From NCBI RefSeq assembly GCF_000981035.1, contig NZ_LAYJ01000076.1, positions 1-64,000 of the forward strand: a stretch of 64,000 nt of DNA, in the 5' to 3' direction. The notes beneath the pieces were generated by a model that searched no databases, was not told the DNA's origin, and saw only the letters and a program-made list of their open reading frames with translations. How positions within the stretch are numbered: the stretch's first letter is position 1; every line of letters begins with the position of its first letter. Shown piece by piece: positions 43,244 through 51,522 of this stretch. Made by a program: the position numbers and the translations under genes. This DNA is from Christensenella hongkongensis. Its GTDB lineage: Bacteria; Bacillota; Clostridia; Christensenellales; Christensenellaceae.

Positions 43244-44971
43244 CTAAAAATGGATCGCCCCGCTGCTTGCGCCCAAAAAGGCCTCCATCAGGGTTTCCGA
43301 AAGCGTCGGATGCGCATGGATCGTGCTTCCCGCTGCTTGCGCAGTCGCCTCGCAGCGCATTGCCATCACAGCCTCCTCGATCAGGCTGGACGCTTCCGCG
43401 CCAATGATGTGAACGCCCAGTATTTCGCCCCACCGCTCGTCTGTGATCACCTTCACGAATCCTTCCGTCTCGCCCAGCGTCAACGCTTTCCCATTTGCCG
43501 AATACGGGAATTTAAATGTTCTTACGGGCAGCCCCTTTTCCCTTGCCTGTGCTTCCGTCAGTCCAATGTACGCAATTTCAAGGTCCGTAAAAATACACGA
43601 CGGGATTGCCTGGTCTTCCGTGTCCTGCCTGTCTGCAAACATATGCTCCGCCGCCAGGATTCCCTGCACGGATGCGGCATGGGCCAGTTGGAATTTCCCG
43701 TTGATATCGCCGATTGCGTAAATGTAGTCCGCGCTCGTACGCATCATATCGTCCACAACCACATAGCCTTTCCGGTTCCGTTCCAGCTTAAGCCCTTCAA
43801 CTGCGCCTGTCTCCGGTTTTCTTCCTACCGCTTCAAGCACCGCATTACAACGGATCGTTTCTCCGTTTGACAGCCGGACTATGTAATCTTTGTTTTCCTG
43901 CGTAATATCCTCGCAGGTTGTCCCTGTCAGTATCCTTACGCCTTTAGCCTCCATTTTCCTGTGAAGTTCAGCCGCTACTTCCTCGTCGGTCATCGGCAGT
44001 ATTTGCGGCAGAAGCTCTACAATCGTCACCTCTACACCAAATGAATTCATAATTCCTGCCATCTCGCAGCCAATCACCCCGCCTCCTATGATTACCATGG
44101 ATTCCGGAAGTGCTTCCAGATCGAGCACGTCGTTTGTGTTCATGGGTTTCACCTGTGTTTTCAGCACAGATGCGGGTTTCGCCCCTGTTGCGAGCAGGAT
44201 ATAAGCGCATGTATACGCTTTTTCGTCCACCAACACCTCGTTAGGGTGTTTCACACTCGCGTTGCCCTTTAAAAGCGTGATGCTATTTTTTTTCAGGAGT
44301 CCGGCTACGCCTGCGACAAGCTTACTGACAATTTCGTTTTTGCGGGCACGGATCGCCTGCCAGCTAAAGCCGATGTGATCCCCTTTCAGCCCGAATTCTT
44401 CCGCCCGCTTCATGTCCTCATACCGTTTGGCGCTTGCATAATATGCCTTGGTAGGGATACAGCCACGATTAAGGCAGGTTCCCCCGACAGAATCTTTTTC
44501 CACTACCGCAACCTTTGCCCCAAGCTGCGCTGCCCGAATTGCAGCCACATAGCCGCCCGGCCCGGCCCCCACAACGATCAGGTCAAAATCAAAGTTTCCC
44601 GCCGGGCGCTCTGTTTTCCCAGTTTTATTTGCAGGTTTTGGCTTGGGCGTTTCCGTAACAACAGGTATCTCTTTTGCTTTCTCAGCCTGTTTCGCCGGTT
44701 CCTGCGGGGCAGGACGCTCCGGAATTTCTTCCCCTTCCGCGCCGATAAACGCAACCGGCTCGTTTACCGGAACCGTACTTCCTTCCCCATAATATATTTT
44801 CAGCAATGTTCCGGAATACAGGCTGTCCACCTCAAGCGAAGTTTTATCCGTTTCCGTCTCAAAAATGTAATCCCCTTTTTCTACCTGTGCGCCCTCCTGC
44901 GCCAACCAACGAATAATCTTTCCTTCCGTCATCGTCATACCAAGCTTTGGCATTGCAACAAAATTTCCCAT
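43244..44971 (-). CDS. Dihydrolipoamide dehydrogenase with N-terminal lipoyl domain (E3)
   Basis: 575 residues. Residues 1-78 are a complete lipoyl domain with the lipoylation lysine K43 (FETETDKTSLEVDS). A Pro/Lys-rich linker (80-125) leads to the flavoprotein: FAD motif VVGAGPGGYVAAIRAAQLG, redox disulfide C166/C171 (GGTCLNRGCIPTKA), NAD site VIIGGGVIGCEMAG and active-site HAHPTLSE. It reoxidises the lipoyl arm and makes NADH. This is notable because the partner E2 has no lipoyl domain, so the swinging arm of the whole complex is probably the one on this E3. Confidence 0.93.
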   Translation of the reverse strand: MGNFVAMPKLGMTMTEGKIIRWLAQEGAQVEKGDYIFETETDKTSLEVDSLYSGTLLKIYYGEGSTVPVNEPVAFIGAEGEEIPERPAPQEPAKQAEKAKEIPVVTETPKPKPANKTGKTERPAGNFDFDLIVVGAGPGGYVAAIRAAQLGAKVAVVEKDSVGGTCLNRGCIPTKAYYASAKRYEDMKRAEEFGLKGDHIGFSWQAIRARKNEIVSKLVAGVAGLLKKNSITLLKGNASVKHPNEVLVDEKAYTCAYILLATGAKPASVLKTQVKPMNTNDVLDLEALPESMVIIGGGVIGCEMAGIMNSFGVEVTIVELLPQILPMTDEEVAAELHRKMEAKGVRILTGTTCEDITQENKDYIVRLSNGETIRCNAVLEAVGRKPETGAVEGLKLERNRKGYVVVDDMMRTSADYIYAIGDINGKFQLAHAASVQGILAAEHMFADRQDTEDQAIPSCIFTDLEIAYIGLTEAQAREKGLPVRTFKFPYSANGKALTLGETEGFVKVITDERWGEILGVHIIGAEASSLIEEAVMAMRCEATAQAAGSTIHAHPTLSETLMEAFLGASSGAIHF

Positions 44972-44972
44972 G

Positions 44973-45923
44973 TCAGTTCCTTTCCTTCAATCCTTCAGGA
45001 TGCTCCAAAATTTCTTTCAGGCCCCTCAAAAACCGTTCGCCCGTCGTTCCGTCGATATGCCTGTGATCCAGCGTCAGGCTCAGCCCCAGCATTGGACGGA
45101 TACCGATATCCGTACCGATTGCAACAGGTTTATTGGTCATATTCCCAACCCCTAGTATCGCGCTTTCCGGCTGGTTGATAATCGGCGTAAAATACTGTAC
45201 GGGCGTTCGTCCGTAATTCGATATCGAAAATGTTCCTCCCGTATATTCATCCGGCTTCAGCTTTCCTGCCCGGGCACGCGCCACAAGGTCGTCACGCTGC
45301 CTTGTAATTTCCTCGAGCGACAGCATATGCGCGTTTTTGATATTGGGAACAATAAGCCCATTCTCTCCAAGCGAAACCGCAAGCCCAATATTGATCTCGC
45401 CCTTCACTAGAACGTGGTCGTCCATAAAGTATGCGTTCAGCAATGGATTTTTCTGCAAGGAAAGCGCACAGGCCCTGATAAACAAATCGGAAAACGTTGG
45501 CTTAATTCCAGTGCTCTCCACGCACTCCGCAGTGTATTCGCGCATCAGCGCTTTCAGGCTGGAACACTCTGCCTCGCCCATAATGGTATACTGCGCCGCC
45601 GTTGAAAGACTTTCGCACATGCGCGCCGCTATCGTTTTGCGCATACCATCGAGAGGAATGATCCTGTCTTCGCCCAGCCGCGCTTTATACGCCAGTACAT
45701 CTTCCTTGCGAACTATGCCTTCTGCCGTTTCCACAGCTTCGATATCCATCCCCAAATGCCCCGCAACCGCGCGGGCAAGGAATGTAACCCTTCCGCCTTT
45801 CATTGCCAGCACATCGGATAGCTGCACATATCCGCCAATTCCCGTACCCCTGACTTTCGCAAGGTCTATTTTTCTTTCCCGCGCCGCCCTTCGCGCCGCA
45901 GGCGTGGACTTGATGCTTGCCAT
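44973..45923 (-). CDS. Dihydrolipoyl acyltransferase E2 lacking a lipoyl domain
   Basis: 316 residues. It starts directly with a peripheral-subunit-binding domain (TPAARRAARERKIDLAKVRG, about 7-42). A second, more diverged one follows (ARAVAGHLGMDIEAV, then GIVRKEDVLAYK, about 50-85), and then the catalytic domain with H287 and D291 (LDHRHIDGTTGE). Family E2 proteins normally begin with one to three lipoyl domains; none is present. GGGGG before the ATG supports this start, and no lipoyl coding is visible between it and the E1 beta stop 12 bp upstream. Confidence 0.9.
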   Translation of the reverse strand: MASIKSTPAARRAARERKIDLAKVRGTGIGGYVQLSDVLAMKGGRVTFLARAVAGHLGMDIEAVETAEGIVRKEDVLAYKARLGEDRIIPLDGMRKTIAARMCESLSTAAQYTIMGEAECSSLKALMREYTAECVESTGIKPTFSDLFIRACALSLQKNPLLNAYFMDDHVLVKGEINIGLAVSLGENGLIVPNIKNAHMLSLEEITRQRDDLVARARAGKLKPDEYTGGTFSISNYGRTPVQYFTPIINQPESAILGVGNMTNKPVAIGTDIGIRPMLGLSLTLDHRHIDGTTGERFLRGLKEILEHPEGLKERN

Positions 45924-45935
45924 ATTCGCGTCCCC

Positions 45936-46910
45936 CTATTTCAATAACTCTTTTGCAGCTTGGTAAATCGTATCTGCCTGCGGCACCACCATAGACTCAA
46001 GCTGCGGCGAATACGGAATCGGCATATCTGCGCCGCCAAACCGCCTGATGGGCCTGTCGAGGTAAAAGAACGCGTCACTGTCCGACAGCATAGCGGAAAT
46101 TTCAGCTCCTACGCCAAATTTTTCTACGCTTTCGTGCGTAACCAGCACCCTTCCTGTTTTTTTCGCCGATGCAATCAGCGTATCCCGATCGATTGGCGAG
46201 AGCGTCCGCAGGTCTATAACCTCCGCATCTATCCCGTCCTTCTCGAGCATTTTTGCCGCTTCGAGCGTTTTCAGTAATGTCAGCGAATAGCTGATCATCG
46301 TAATATCCCCGCCTTCGCGCTTGACGTCTGCTTTTCCAATGGGAAGCGTATATTCTTCCTCAGGTACTTCACCCTTCGTGCCATATAACAGCTTATGCTC
46401 GTAAAACAGCACCGGATTGTCTTCACGGATTGCCGCCTTCAGCAGTCCCTTCACGTCATATGGGGTGGAAGGCATTACAACCTTAAGCCCCGGCACGTGG
46501 CAAAACCATGCTTCCAGAGACTGTGAGTGTTGTGCCGCAGCTCCGGTTCCGCTGCCCGCAGGCGTACGCACCACAAGCGGCATCTTTACCTGCCCGCCAA
46601 GCATAAACCGCTGCTTTGCAGCCTGGTTGCAAATAGGATCCATCGCCACTGTTACAAAGTCAGAAAACATATATTCCACAACCGGCCTGTAGCCCGCCAT
46701 CGCTGCGCCCACCGCGACAGAGGTAAACCCGCCTTCGGAAATCGGCGTATCCATCACCCGCTCTTCCCCAAACTCATCCAGAAACCCGCGTGTCACGCCA
46801 AAGCACCCGCCATATACGCCCATATCTTCGCCCAGCAGAAATACCTTTTCATCCCTGCGCATTTCTTCCCGCAAAGCGTCGGATACGCTTTGTAAAAATG
46901 TCATTTCCAT
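45936..46910 (-). CDS. 2-oxoacid/acetoin dehydrogenase E1 component, beta subunit
   Basis: 324 residues of the AcoB/PdhB family: LGEDMGVYGGCFGVTRGF, DTPISEGGFTSVAVGAAMAG and MLGGQVKMPLVVRTPAGSG, with VLVTHESVEKFGVGAEI near the C-terminus. With the alpha subunit it binds thiamine diphosphate and cleaves a 2-ketone substrate. I use ATG 46910 because GGGAGG lies 6 nt upstream. An ATG at 46928 overlapping the E1 alpha stop (ATGA) is possible. Confidence 0.93.
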   Translation of the reverse strand: MEMTFLQSVSDALREEMRRDEKVFLLGEDMGVYGGCFGVTRGFLDEFGEERVMDTPISEGGFTSVAVGAAMAGYRPVVEYMFSDFVTVAMDPICNQAAKQRFMLGGQVKMPLVVRTPAGSGTGAAAQHSQSLEAWFCHVPGLKVVMPSTPYDVKGLLKAAIREDNPVLFYEHKLLYGTKGEVPEEEYTLPIGKADVKREGGDITMISYSLTLLKTLEAAKMLEKDGIDAEVIDLRTLSPIDRDTLIASAKKTGRVLVTHESVEKFGVGAEISAMLSDSDAFFYLDRPIRRFGGADMPIPYSPQLESMVVPQADTIYQAAKELLK

Positions 46911-46924
46911 CGTATTCCTCCCGT

Positions 46925-47881
46925 TCATGCAAAAATCAGTTCTTTTGCTTCGTCAAGGCTCAGTGTTTCCGCATTCTGTGCGTATTCCACAGCCTCTTCA
47001 CATTCCTGCTCGATCCCGCTGCGGATTGCCGCCAGTTCCTCTTCCGTGAAGCCGTTTTCCAGCATATAAGCTCCAAAGGATTTGATCGCGTCCCTCGCCT
47101 TCCATTCCGCTTCCTCTTCACGTGTCCGGTATGCGCGTTTATCGCTCTTGGAGTGTCCAAGGTAGCGGTACGTTTTTGCTTCGATCAGCGTAGGCCCTTC
47201 CCCTCTGCGCGCACGCTCCGCCGCTTCGGCCACAGCGTCCATCACAGCAAGCACATCCATTCCGTCTACGATTACGCCCGGGATGCCATAAGCTTTTGCC
47301 CGTGTTGCAATATCTTCAACCGATACGCTCTTTGAAACCGGCGTGGACATTCCATACAGATTATTTTCGCAAAAATAGACAATCGGTAATTTCCAAAGCG
47401 CCGCCATATTGAGCGCCTCGTGGAACATCCCTGAATTTGTCGTTCCGTCCCCAAAGAAATCCAGGATTACCTTGTTGCTCTTATCTTTTTTGATTGCAAG
47501 CGCAATACCCGTTGCAATCGGTATTGCCGGTCCAATGATTCCATTCGCGCCAAAATTGCCCACCGATATATCCACAATGTGCATCGAACCGCCGAGGCCC
47601 TTGCAAAAGCCGTCCTTTTTTCCAAGCAGCTCGCACATCATACGCTTCAAGTCCGCTCCCTTTGCAATACAGTGCGAATGCCCCCTGTGGCAGCTCATGA
47701 TGTAATCATCCGGGCGGATCGCGTTAACCGCTCCCGCCGCCGTGGCTTCCTGCCCCACGGAAAGATGCGTTGTACCGTGGATCAACCCCTTCATAAACAT
47801 CTCGTTTACGCGTTCTTCGAACGTACGCGCACTATACATCTGATAATAGATCTTTTGCATTTGCTCTCTTGTTAATTCCAT
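46925..47881 (-). CDS. 2-oxoacid/acetoin dehydrogenase E1 component, alpha subunit
   Basis: 318 residues of the AcoA/PdhA family. The thiamine diphosphate motif GDGTTNSGMFHEALNMAA runs to about residue 160 and ends in CENNLYGMSTP. The phosphorylation-loop region reads RYLGHSKSDKRAYRT. The length and the GLIHGTTHLSVGQEA start resemble acetoin dehydrogenase more than pyruvate dehydrogenase. It is the first gene of the leftward operon (alpha, beta, E2, E3, FGGY kinase). A strong sigma-A promoter and a palindrome lie upstream. Confidence 0.93.
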   Translation of the reverse strand: MELTREQMQKIYYQMYSARTFEERVNEMFMKGLIHGTTHLSVGQEATAAGAVNAIRPDDYIMSCHRGHSHCIAKGADLKRMMCELLGKKDGFCKGLGGSMHIVDISVGNFGANGIIGPAIPIATGIALAIKKDKSNKVILDFFGDGTTNSGMFHEALNMAALWKLPIVYFCENNLYGMSTPVSKSVSVEDIATRAKAYGIPGVIVDGMDVLAVMDAVAEAAERARRGEGPTLIEAKTYRYLGHSKSDKRAYRTREEEAEWKARDAIKSFGAYMLENGFTEEELAAIRSGIEQECEEAVEYAQNAETLSLDEAKELIFA

Positions 47882-47923
47882 TTTTTCACCTGCTTCTCAA
47901 AAATGATTGGTTGCATTTCGTTT

Positions 47924-47939
47924 GTTTACATTTGTAAAC
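47924..47939. promoter_or_regulatory. Operator-like palindrome in the dehydrogenase operon leader
   Basis: GTTTACA and TGTAAAC flank two bases, downstream of the predicted transcription start of the dehydrogenase operon. TTTACAAA-like half-sites recur at 48119-48126 and 48170-48178 near the divergent regulator promoter, suggesting a shared binding motif. Confidence 0.55.
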
Positions 47940-47967
47940 TATTTTATCTTTTGTAACCTTTACTGCT

Positions 47968-47996
47968 ACTATAACGCCAAGCAGGTTTTCTGTCAA
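47968..47996 (-). promoter_or_regulatory. Sigma-A promoter of the dehydrogenase-kinase operon
   Basis: Minus strand TTGACA (47996-47991), 17-bp spacer, TATAGT (47973-47968). Confidence 0.8.
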
Positions 47997-48080
47997 TAAC
48001 CTTTTTTGGAATCCTCTCGTTTGTTGTGTGATAAATCATTGATAAAAGCTTTTATACAGGAAAAAATGCAAATAAAAATT

Positions 48081-48110
48081 CCTCCGTATTGCAAAACCGA
48101 ATGACGGAGG
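48081..48110. repeat. Inverted repeat between the divergent promoters
   Basis: CCTCCGT (48081-48087) and ACGGAGG (48104-48110) with 16 bases between, 21 bp upstream of the -35 box of the SorC gene. It is a possible second operator. Confidence 0.4.
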
Positions 48111-48130
48111 ACGGAAAATTTACAAAGGAT

Positions 48131-48159
48131 TTGACATTCCAATCAAAAACAATTATGAT
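48131..48159 (+). promoter_or_regulatory. Sigma-A promoter of the second SorC regulator gene
   Basis: TTGACA (48131-48136), 17-bp spacer, TATGAT (48154-48159), 65 bp upstream of the ATG at 48224. Confidence 0.8.
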
Positions 48160-48223
48160 TATAGTAGTAGTTTACAAAAATTATATTACTTTTATTATGT
48201 AAAAATTAGGAGAGCACATAAAT

Positions 48224-49204
48224 ATGCCACTTTCTTCTGAAGAACGGTATTATATCAAGCTGAAGGCTTCGTATTTATACTATAAAGAAAACAAAACGCA
48301 GGCGGAAATCGCCGAGCTGTTCCATATTTCCAGACCAACGCTCATAAAGCTGCTCAATGATGCACGCAAAGAAGGCATCGTAACGATTGAAATCCATGAT
48401 ATCCGTATGGGCAGCCAATATATCGAGCTGGAGCAGGAGTTATGTAAAAAGCTGGGTTTGAAGGATGTTAAAATCGTAGGCGTGGGAAGCGCTTCACAGG
48501 AAGCGGTTAACAGCAGTATCGGCGAAGCGGCGGCGGCTTATTTTGTGAATGCGCTCAGCTCCGGCATGACCATTGGCATTGGCTGGGGCAATACCCTGCA
48601 AACCATGGCAAACTTTATGCGTCCCGATCTTTCGGTCAAAGGCCTGGACATTATTCCCCTCCTCGGCGGATTGCGCAGCACCGGCAGCGACAGCTACACC
48701 ATGTTTGCCAATTCCCTGTGCGAAACCGTAGCTTCCCGTTTTCAGGACGCCTCCGTTTCCATGCTGTATACGCCTCTCATCGCCCAGGACCGTAAAATTG
48801 CGAAAACGCTTCTCGCCTCCGAGGATGTAACCTCCATATTTGATAAAATGAAACATCTGGATATCGCAATCGTGGGAATTGACGGAGATCCCGCTCATTC
48901 CACAACTGTAAAGCTTGAAAAAAACCTGCAGTCTATTTACTATGAATTGCAGCAAAAGCAATATGTGGGAAATATCTGTTCCCGTTTTTACAATCTAAAA
49001 GGGGAGCTTGCAACGCTCAGCCTTGAGGAGAACATTATTGCCGTCTCCCCGGAAAACCTTCGGAATACCCCGACAGTCATCGGCGCGGCAGGAGGAGAAT
49101 ATAAAGTTCCATCCATCATCGGCGCGGCACGCGCAAAGCTGTTCAACATTCTCATCACAGATGAATATACCGCCAAAAAGCTGGTGGAATATCCTGCGGA
49201 ATAA
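48224..49204 (+). CDS. SorC/DeoR-type sugar-binding transcriptional regulator
   Basis: 326 residues. N-terminal HTH (about 12-60: KASYLYYKENKTQAEIAELF, then HISRPTLIKLLNDARKEG) and a SorC effector domain (GIGWGNTLQTMANFM, DIIPLLGGLRSTGSDSY). It is divergent from the acetoin-dehydrogenase-type operon and so is its likely regulator. It is a distant paralogue of the regulator at 40705, not a recent duplicate, since the two share the fold but little sequence. TAGGAG precedes the ATG. Confidence 0.92.
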   Translation: MPLSSEERYYIKLKASYLYYKENKTQAEIAELFHISRPTLIKLLNDARKEGIVTIEIHDIRMGSQYIELEQELCKKLGLKDVKIVGVGSASQEAVNSSIGEAAAAYFVNALSSGMTIGIGWGNTLQTMANFMRPDLSVKGLDIIPLLGGLRSTGSDSYTMFANSLCETVASRFQDASVSMLYTPLIAQDRKIAKTLLASEDVTSIFDKMKHLDIAIVGIDGDPAHSTTVKLEKNLQSIYYELQQKQYVGNICSRFYNLKGELATLSLEENIIAVSPENLRNTPTVIGAAGGEYKVPSIIGAARAKLFNILITDEYTAKKLVEYPAE

Positions 49205-49225
49205 AAACGGCCTTACCTGTTATTT

Positions 49226-49585
49226 TTATTTGTCATGCTGTATGAGTGCAATGCGGACTCCGTTTGGATCTGCAATAAAAGCCATACTGCCCACAAGTGT
49301 CCTGACAGGCTCCATCGTAACCGTTACTCCCCTGTTTCGAAGCTCGTCCAACGTTTGCGGCAAATCGTCCACATTCATGCCCACAGAATAAAGCCCGGTT
49401 TCATACGCGCTGTTTTCGATCAGCTCAACCATTGCATCCCCTTTTCCGCGCATGAGGGTAATTCTCCCTCCCGGTGGAGGATTATACTGGCTGTCTACTT
49501 CAAAGCCCATAATATCCCTGTAAAAACCAACCGACTCATCCATGTCTTTCACAATCATAGTTGTGTATTTGATTTCAATGTCCAT
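49226..49585 (-). CDS. VOC-family (glyoxalase-like) protein
   Basis: 119 residues with the paired beta-alpha-beta-beta-beta modules of the vicinal-oxygen-chelate fold: IKYTTMIVKDMDESVGFYRD at the start and SMAFIADPNGVRIALIQ at the end. Candidate metal ligands are Glu in VELIEN and Glu/Gln near the C-terminus. It could be a lactoylglutathione-lyase-like or an isomerase enzyme. It converges on the SorC gene with 21 bp between, so no operon partner indicates its substrate. Confidence 0.8.
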   Translation of the reverse strand: MDIEIKYTTMIVKDMDESVGFYRDIMGFEVDSQYNPPPGGRITLMRGKGDAMVELIENSAYETGLYSVGMNVDDLPQTLDELRNRGVTVTMEPVRTLVGSMAFIADPNGVRIALIQHDK

Positions 49586-49687
49586 GCTTTTTACTCCTTT
49601 TCAAGACAGGCCTCACGTTTGTAAAGCGATATCATCCATGCTTTACAGCATTATTATACCATGAATACAGGTTGTGTTGTTATTGCG

Positions 49688-50551
49688 TTACGTTCCTGCA
49701 AGATTGATCAATATCCCCCCTGTTACCACAAGCGCCAATCCACCCACAACAGCCTTCATCTCTTTTTTCGTTTTTTTCTCACCGAGCAGGAATATGCTCC
49801 CGAGCGTTGCGATTACTACATTCATTTGCGACAGGGTGAAACCGATCGCAACACCGTTGCGGGCGGTTGACAGCAGGTAAGTGAGCGCCCCAATAGAAAA
49901 AACAAGCCCTGGCAATATATTTTTGTAAGACGATTTTTGCCCAAGCGCACTGCCCCTTGTCATAAAAAGCGAAAAAATAACGGATGCGGAAAACATACCG
50001 ACTGCCTGAGGCAAAAATTCCGCCCAGCCATTTGCGCTGACAAAACGGGGAAAACCGGAATACCCTACGTATCCGACCGCCGAAACCAGCAAGACGATAA
50101 CCGCCTTTTTCATGTTGGCGTTGTCGTTCTTTTTCTTGTTTTCCTGATAAGATGTGATAATTACGCCGACGATTACAATCGTAACAGAAGCGAAGCCGAT
50201 CAGCTTTGATTGTGCCGATGCCCACTCGCCAAACGCGATTACGCCAAGCAGGGATGTGCCAAGAAGCTGCATCCCGGTAGAAAGCGGCATTGCTTTTGAG
50301 ACGCCTATTTCCGTATATGCAGTATATTGCAGCATTTGTCCAAACGCCCAGAACGCACCGGAAATAAAACAAAATAAAAAAACGGTGCCGGAAGCCGACT
50401 GACCGCTGGCAGCCTGCACAATCAGGGCGACGAGCAACGCGCCCAGCGTCGTGCCAAGTATCTGGTTAATGGGCTTTCCCCCCAGCTTGCTCACTGCAAG
50501 GGGCAGCAATCCCCAACTGACCGCCGGTATCAATCCGATCAGGATGTCCAT
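49688..50551 (-). CDS. GRP-family sugar transporter (GlcU/RbsU-like)
   Basis: 287 residues and ten predicted spans. The DMT-superfamily GRP signature is seen: LIGLIPAVSWGLLPLAVSKL, GAFWAFGQMLQYTAYTEIG and VSKAMPLSTGMQLLGTSL. Family members take up glucose or ribose with protons. I choose ATG 50551, with GGAGG upstream, over an in-frame start at 50569. It is divergent from a glucose-dehydrogenase-like SDR, recalling the glcU-gdh pair of Bacillus. It may also be an uptake route for substrates of the nearby sugar operons. Confidence 0.87.
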   Translation of the reverse strand: MDILIGLIPAVSWGLLPLAVSKLGGKPINQILGTTLGALLVALIVQAASGQSASGTVFLFCFISGAFWAFGQMLQYTAYTEIGVSKAMPLSTGMQLLGTSLLGVIAFGEWASAQSKLIGFASVTIVIVGVIITSYQENKKKNDNANMKKAVIVLLVSAVGYVGYSGFPRFVSANGWAEFLPQAVGMFSASVIFSLFMTRGSALGQKSSYKNILPGLVFSIGALTYLLSTARNGVAIGFTLSQMNVVIATLGSIFLLGEKKTKKEMKAVVGGLALVVTGGILINLAGT

Positions 50552-50641
50552 TCCTATCCTCCAATGCAAACTCTATGATTAGATGTCTCGAATCTGTTTT
50601 ATATATACGATAATATAAACCAAAGGAAATCGAAGAAATCA

Positions 50642-51421
50642 ATGATGAATAAGAAAGCAGTTGTAACGGGTGGGAGCAATGGAATCGGTCTGGGCATTGT
50701 GCGTTGCCTTGCGGAAAGCGGGTATGATATTGCGCTCAGCTATCATTCATATCGCGAAGGCGCCGAAGCGATTCAGTCCGAGGTTCGGGAGCATTATGGA
50801 CGCGAATGCCATATCATGCAGGCCAATTACGTGGAGGATGGAGCCGGAAAACGTTTTTTTGCCCAAGCCGTAACAGCTCTTGGCAACATCGATCTCTTGG
50901 TAAATAATGCCGGGATCACACGGTTCGAAAGCATATTTGACCTTACGGAAGAAACGATGGACACGGTCCTGAAGGTTGATTTTCGTAATTATATGATACT
51001 CATGCGCGAGGCCTGCCTTTTTATGCGTAAAAAAGGCGTTTGCGGAAGCATTGTCAATATTACTTCCACACGCGGGGAACGCGCCTATCCGAAAGATGCG
51101 GTCTATGGGGGCGTAAAGGCCGCTCTTAACCGCGCCCTCCAGTCAGTTGCACTTGACGCAGCCCCATATGGCATCAGGGTAAACGGCGTTGCGCCCGGGG
51201 CGACGCGTGTAAACAGCAAAGCGGAAATTGAAGCAAAAGGACAGCCAGACTATCTTGAAGAATTATCCAAAGAGATTCCACTGCGAAGGCCGGGGATGCC
51301 TGAGGATATCGGTCAGGCCGTCGTGTGGCTTGCATCGGATAAAGCCTCCTATGTGACGGGCGTCACGCTGCGCGTAGACGGCGGTTTGATATTGCCCGGG
51401 CCTCCCGAAGCCCCGCACTAA
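50642..51421 (+). CDS. Short-chain dehydrogenase/reductase (glucose-1-dehydrogenase-like)
   Basis: 259 residues of the classical SDR family. Cofactor motif VVTGGSNGIGLGI near residue 8, LVNNAGITR near 86, catalytic S142, Y155 and K159 (VYGGVKAA), and the C-terminal SYVTGVTLRVDGG. Substrate unknown. It is similar to sugar or 3-oxoacyl dehydrogenases, and the sugar transporter gene next door favours a sugar. Two ATGs (50642, 50645) are both possible. Confidence 0.88.
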   Translation: MMNKKAVVTGGSNGIGLGIVRCLAESGYDIALSYHSYREGAEAIQSEVREHYGRECHIMQANYVEDGAGKRFFAQAVTALGNIDLLVNNAGITRFESIFDLTEETMDTVLKVDFRNYMILMREACLFMRKKGVCGSIVNITSTRGERAYPKDAVYGGVKAALNRALQSVALDAAPYGIRVNGVAPGATRVNSKAEIEAKGQPDYLEELSKEIPLRRPGMPEDIGQAVVWLASDKASYVTGVTLRVDGGLILPGPPEAPH

Positions 51422-51456
51422 AATAACGATTTGTTCCTCTTTTATCTACTGTATAC

Positions 51457-51493
51457 AAAAAAGCCATAACCGCCGATTCCTGGCGGTCATGGC
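51457..51493 (-). terminator. Terminator downstream of the 60-residue gene
   Basis: In the leftward transcript a 12-bp stem (GCCATGACCGCC with GGCGGTTATGGC, one mismatch) is followed by TTTTTT. It lies between the SDR gene and the small gene at 51523-51705. Confidence 0.8.
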
Positions 51494-51522
51494 CCGTATG
51501 CTATCCTATAAAATAATTGCCG

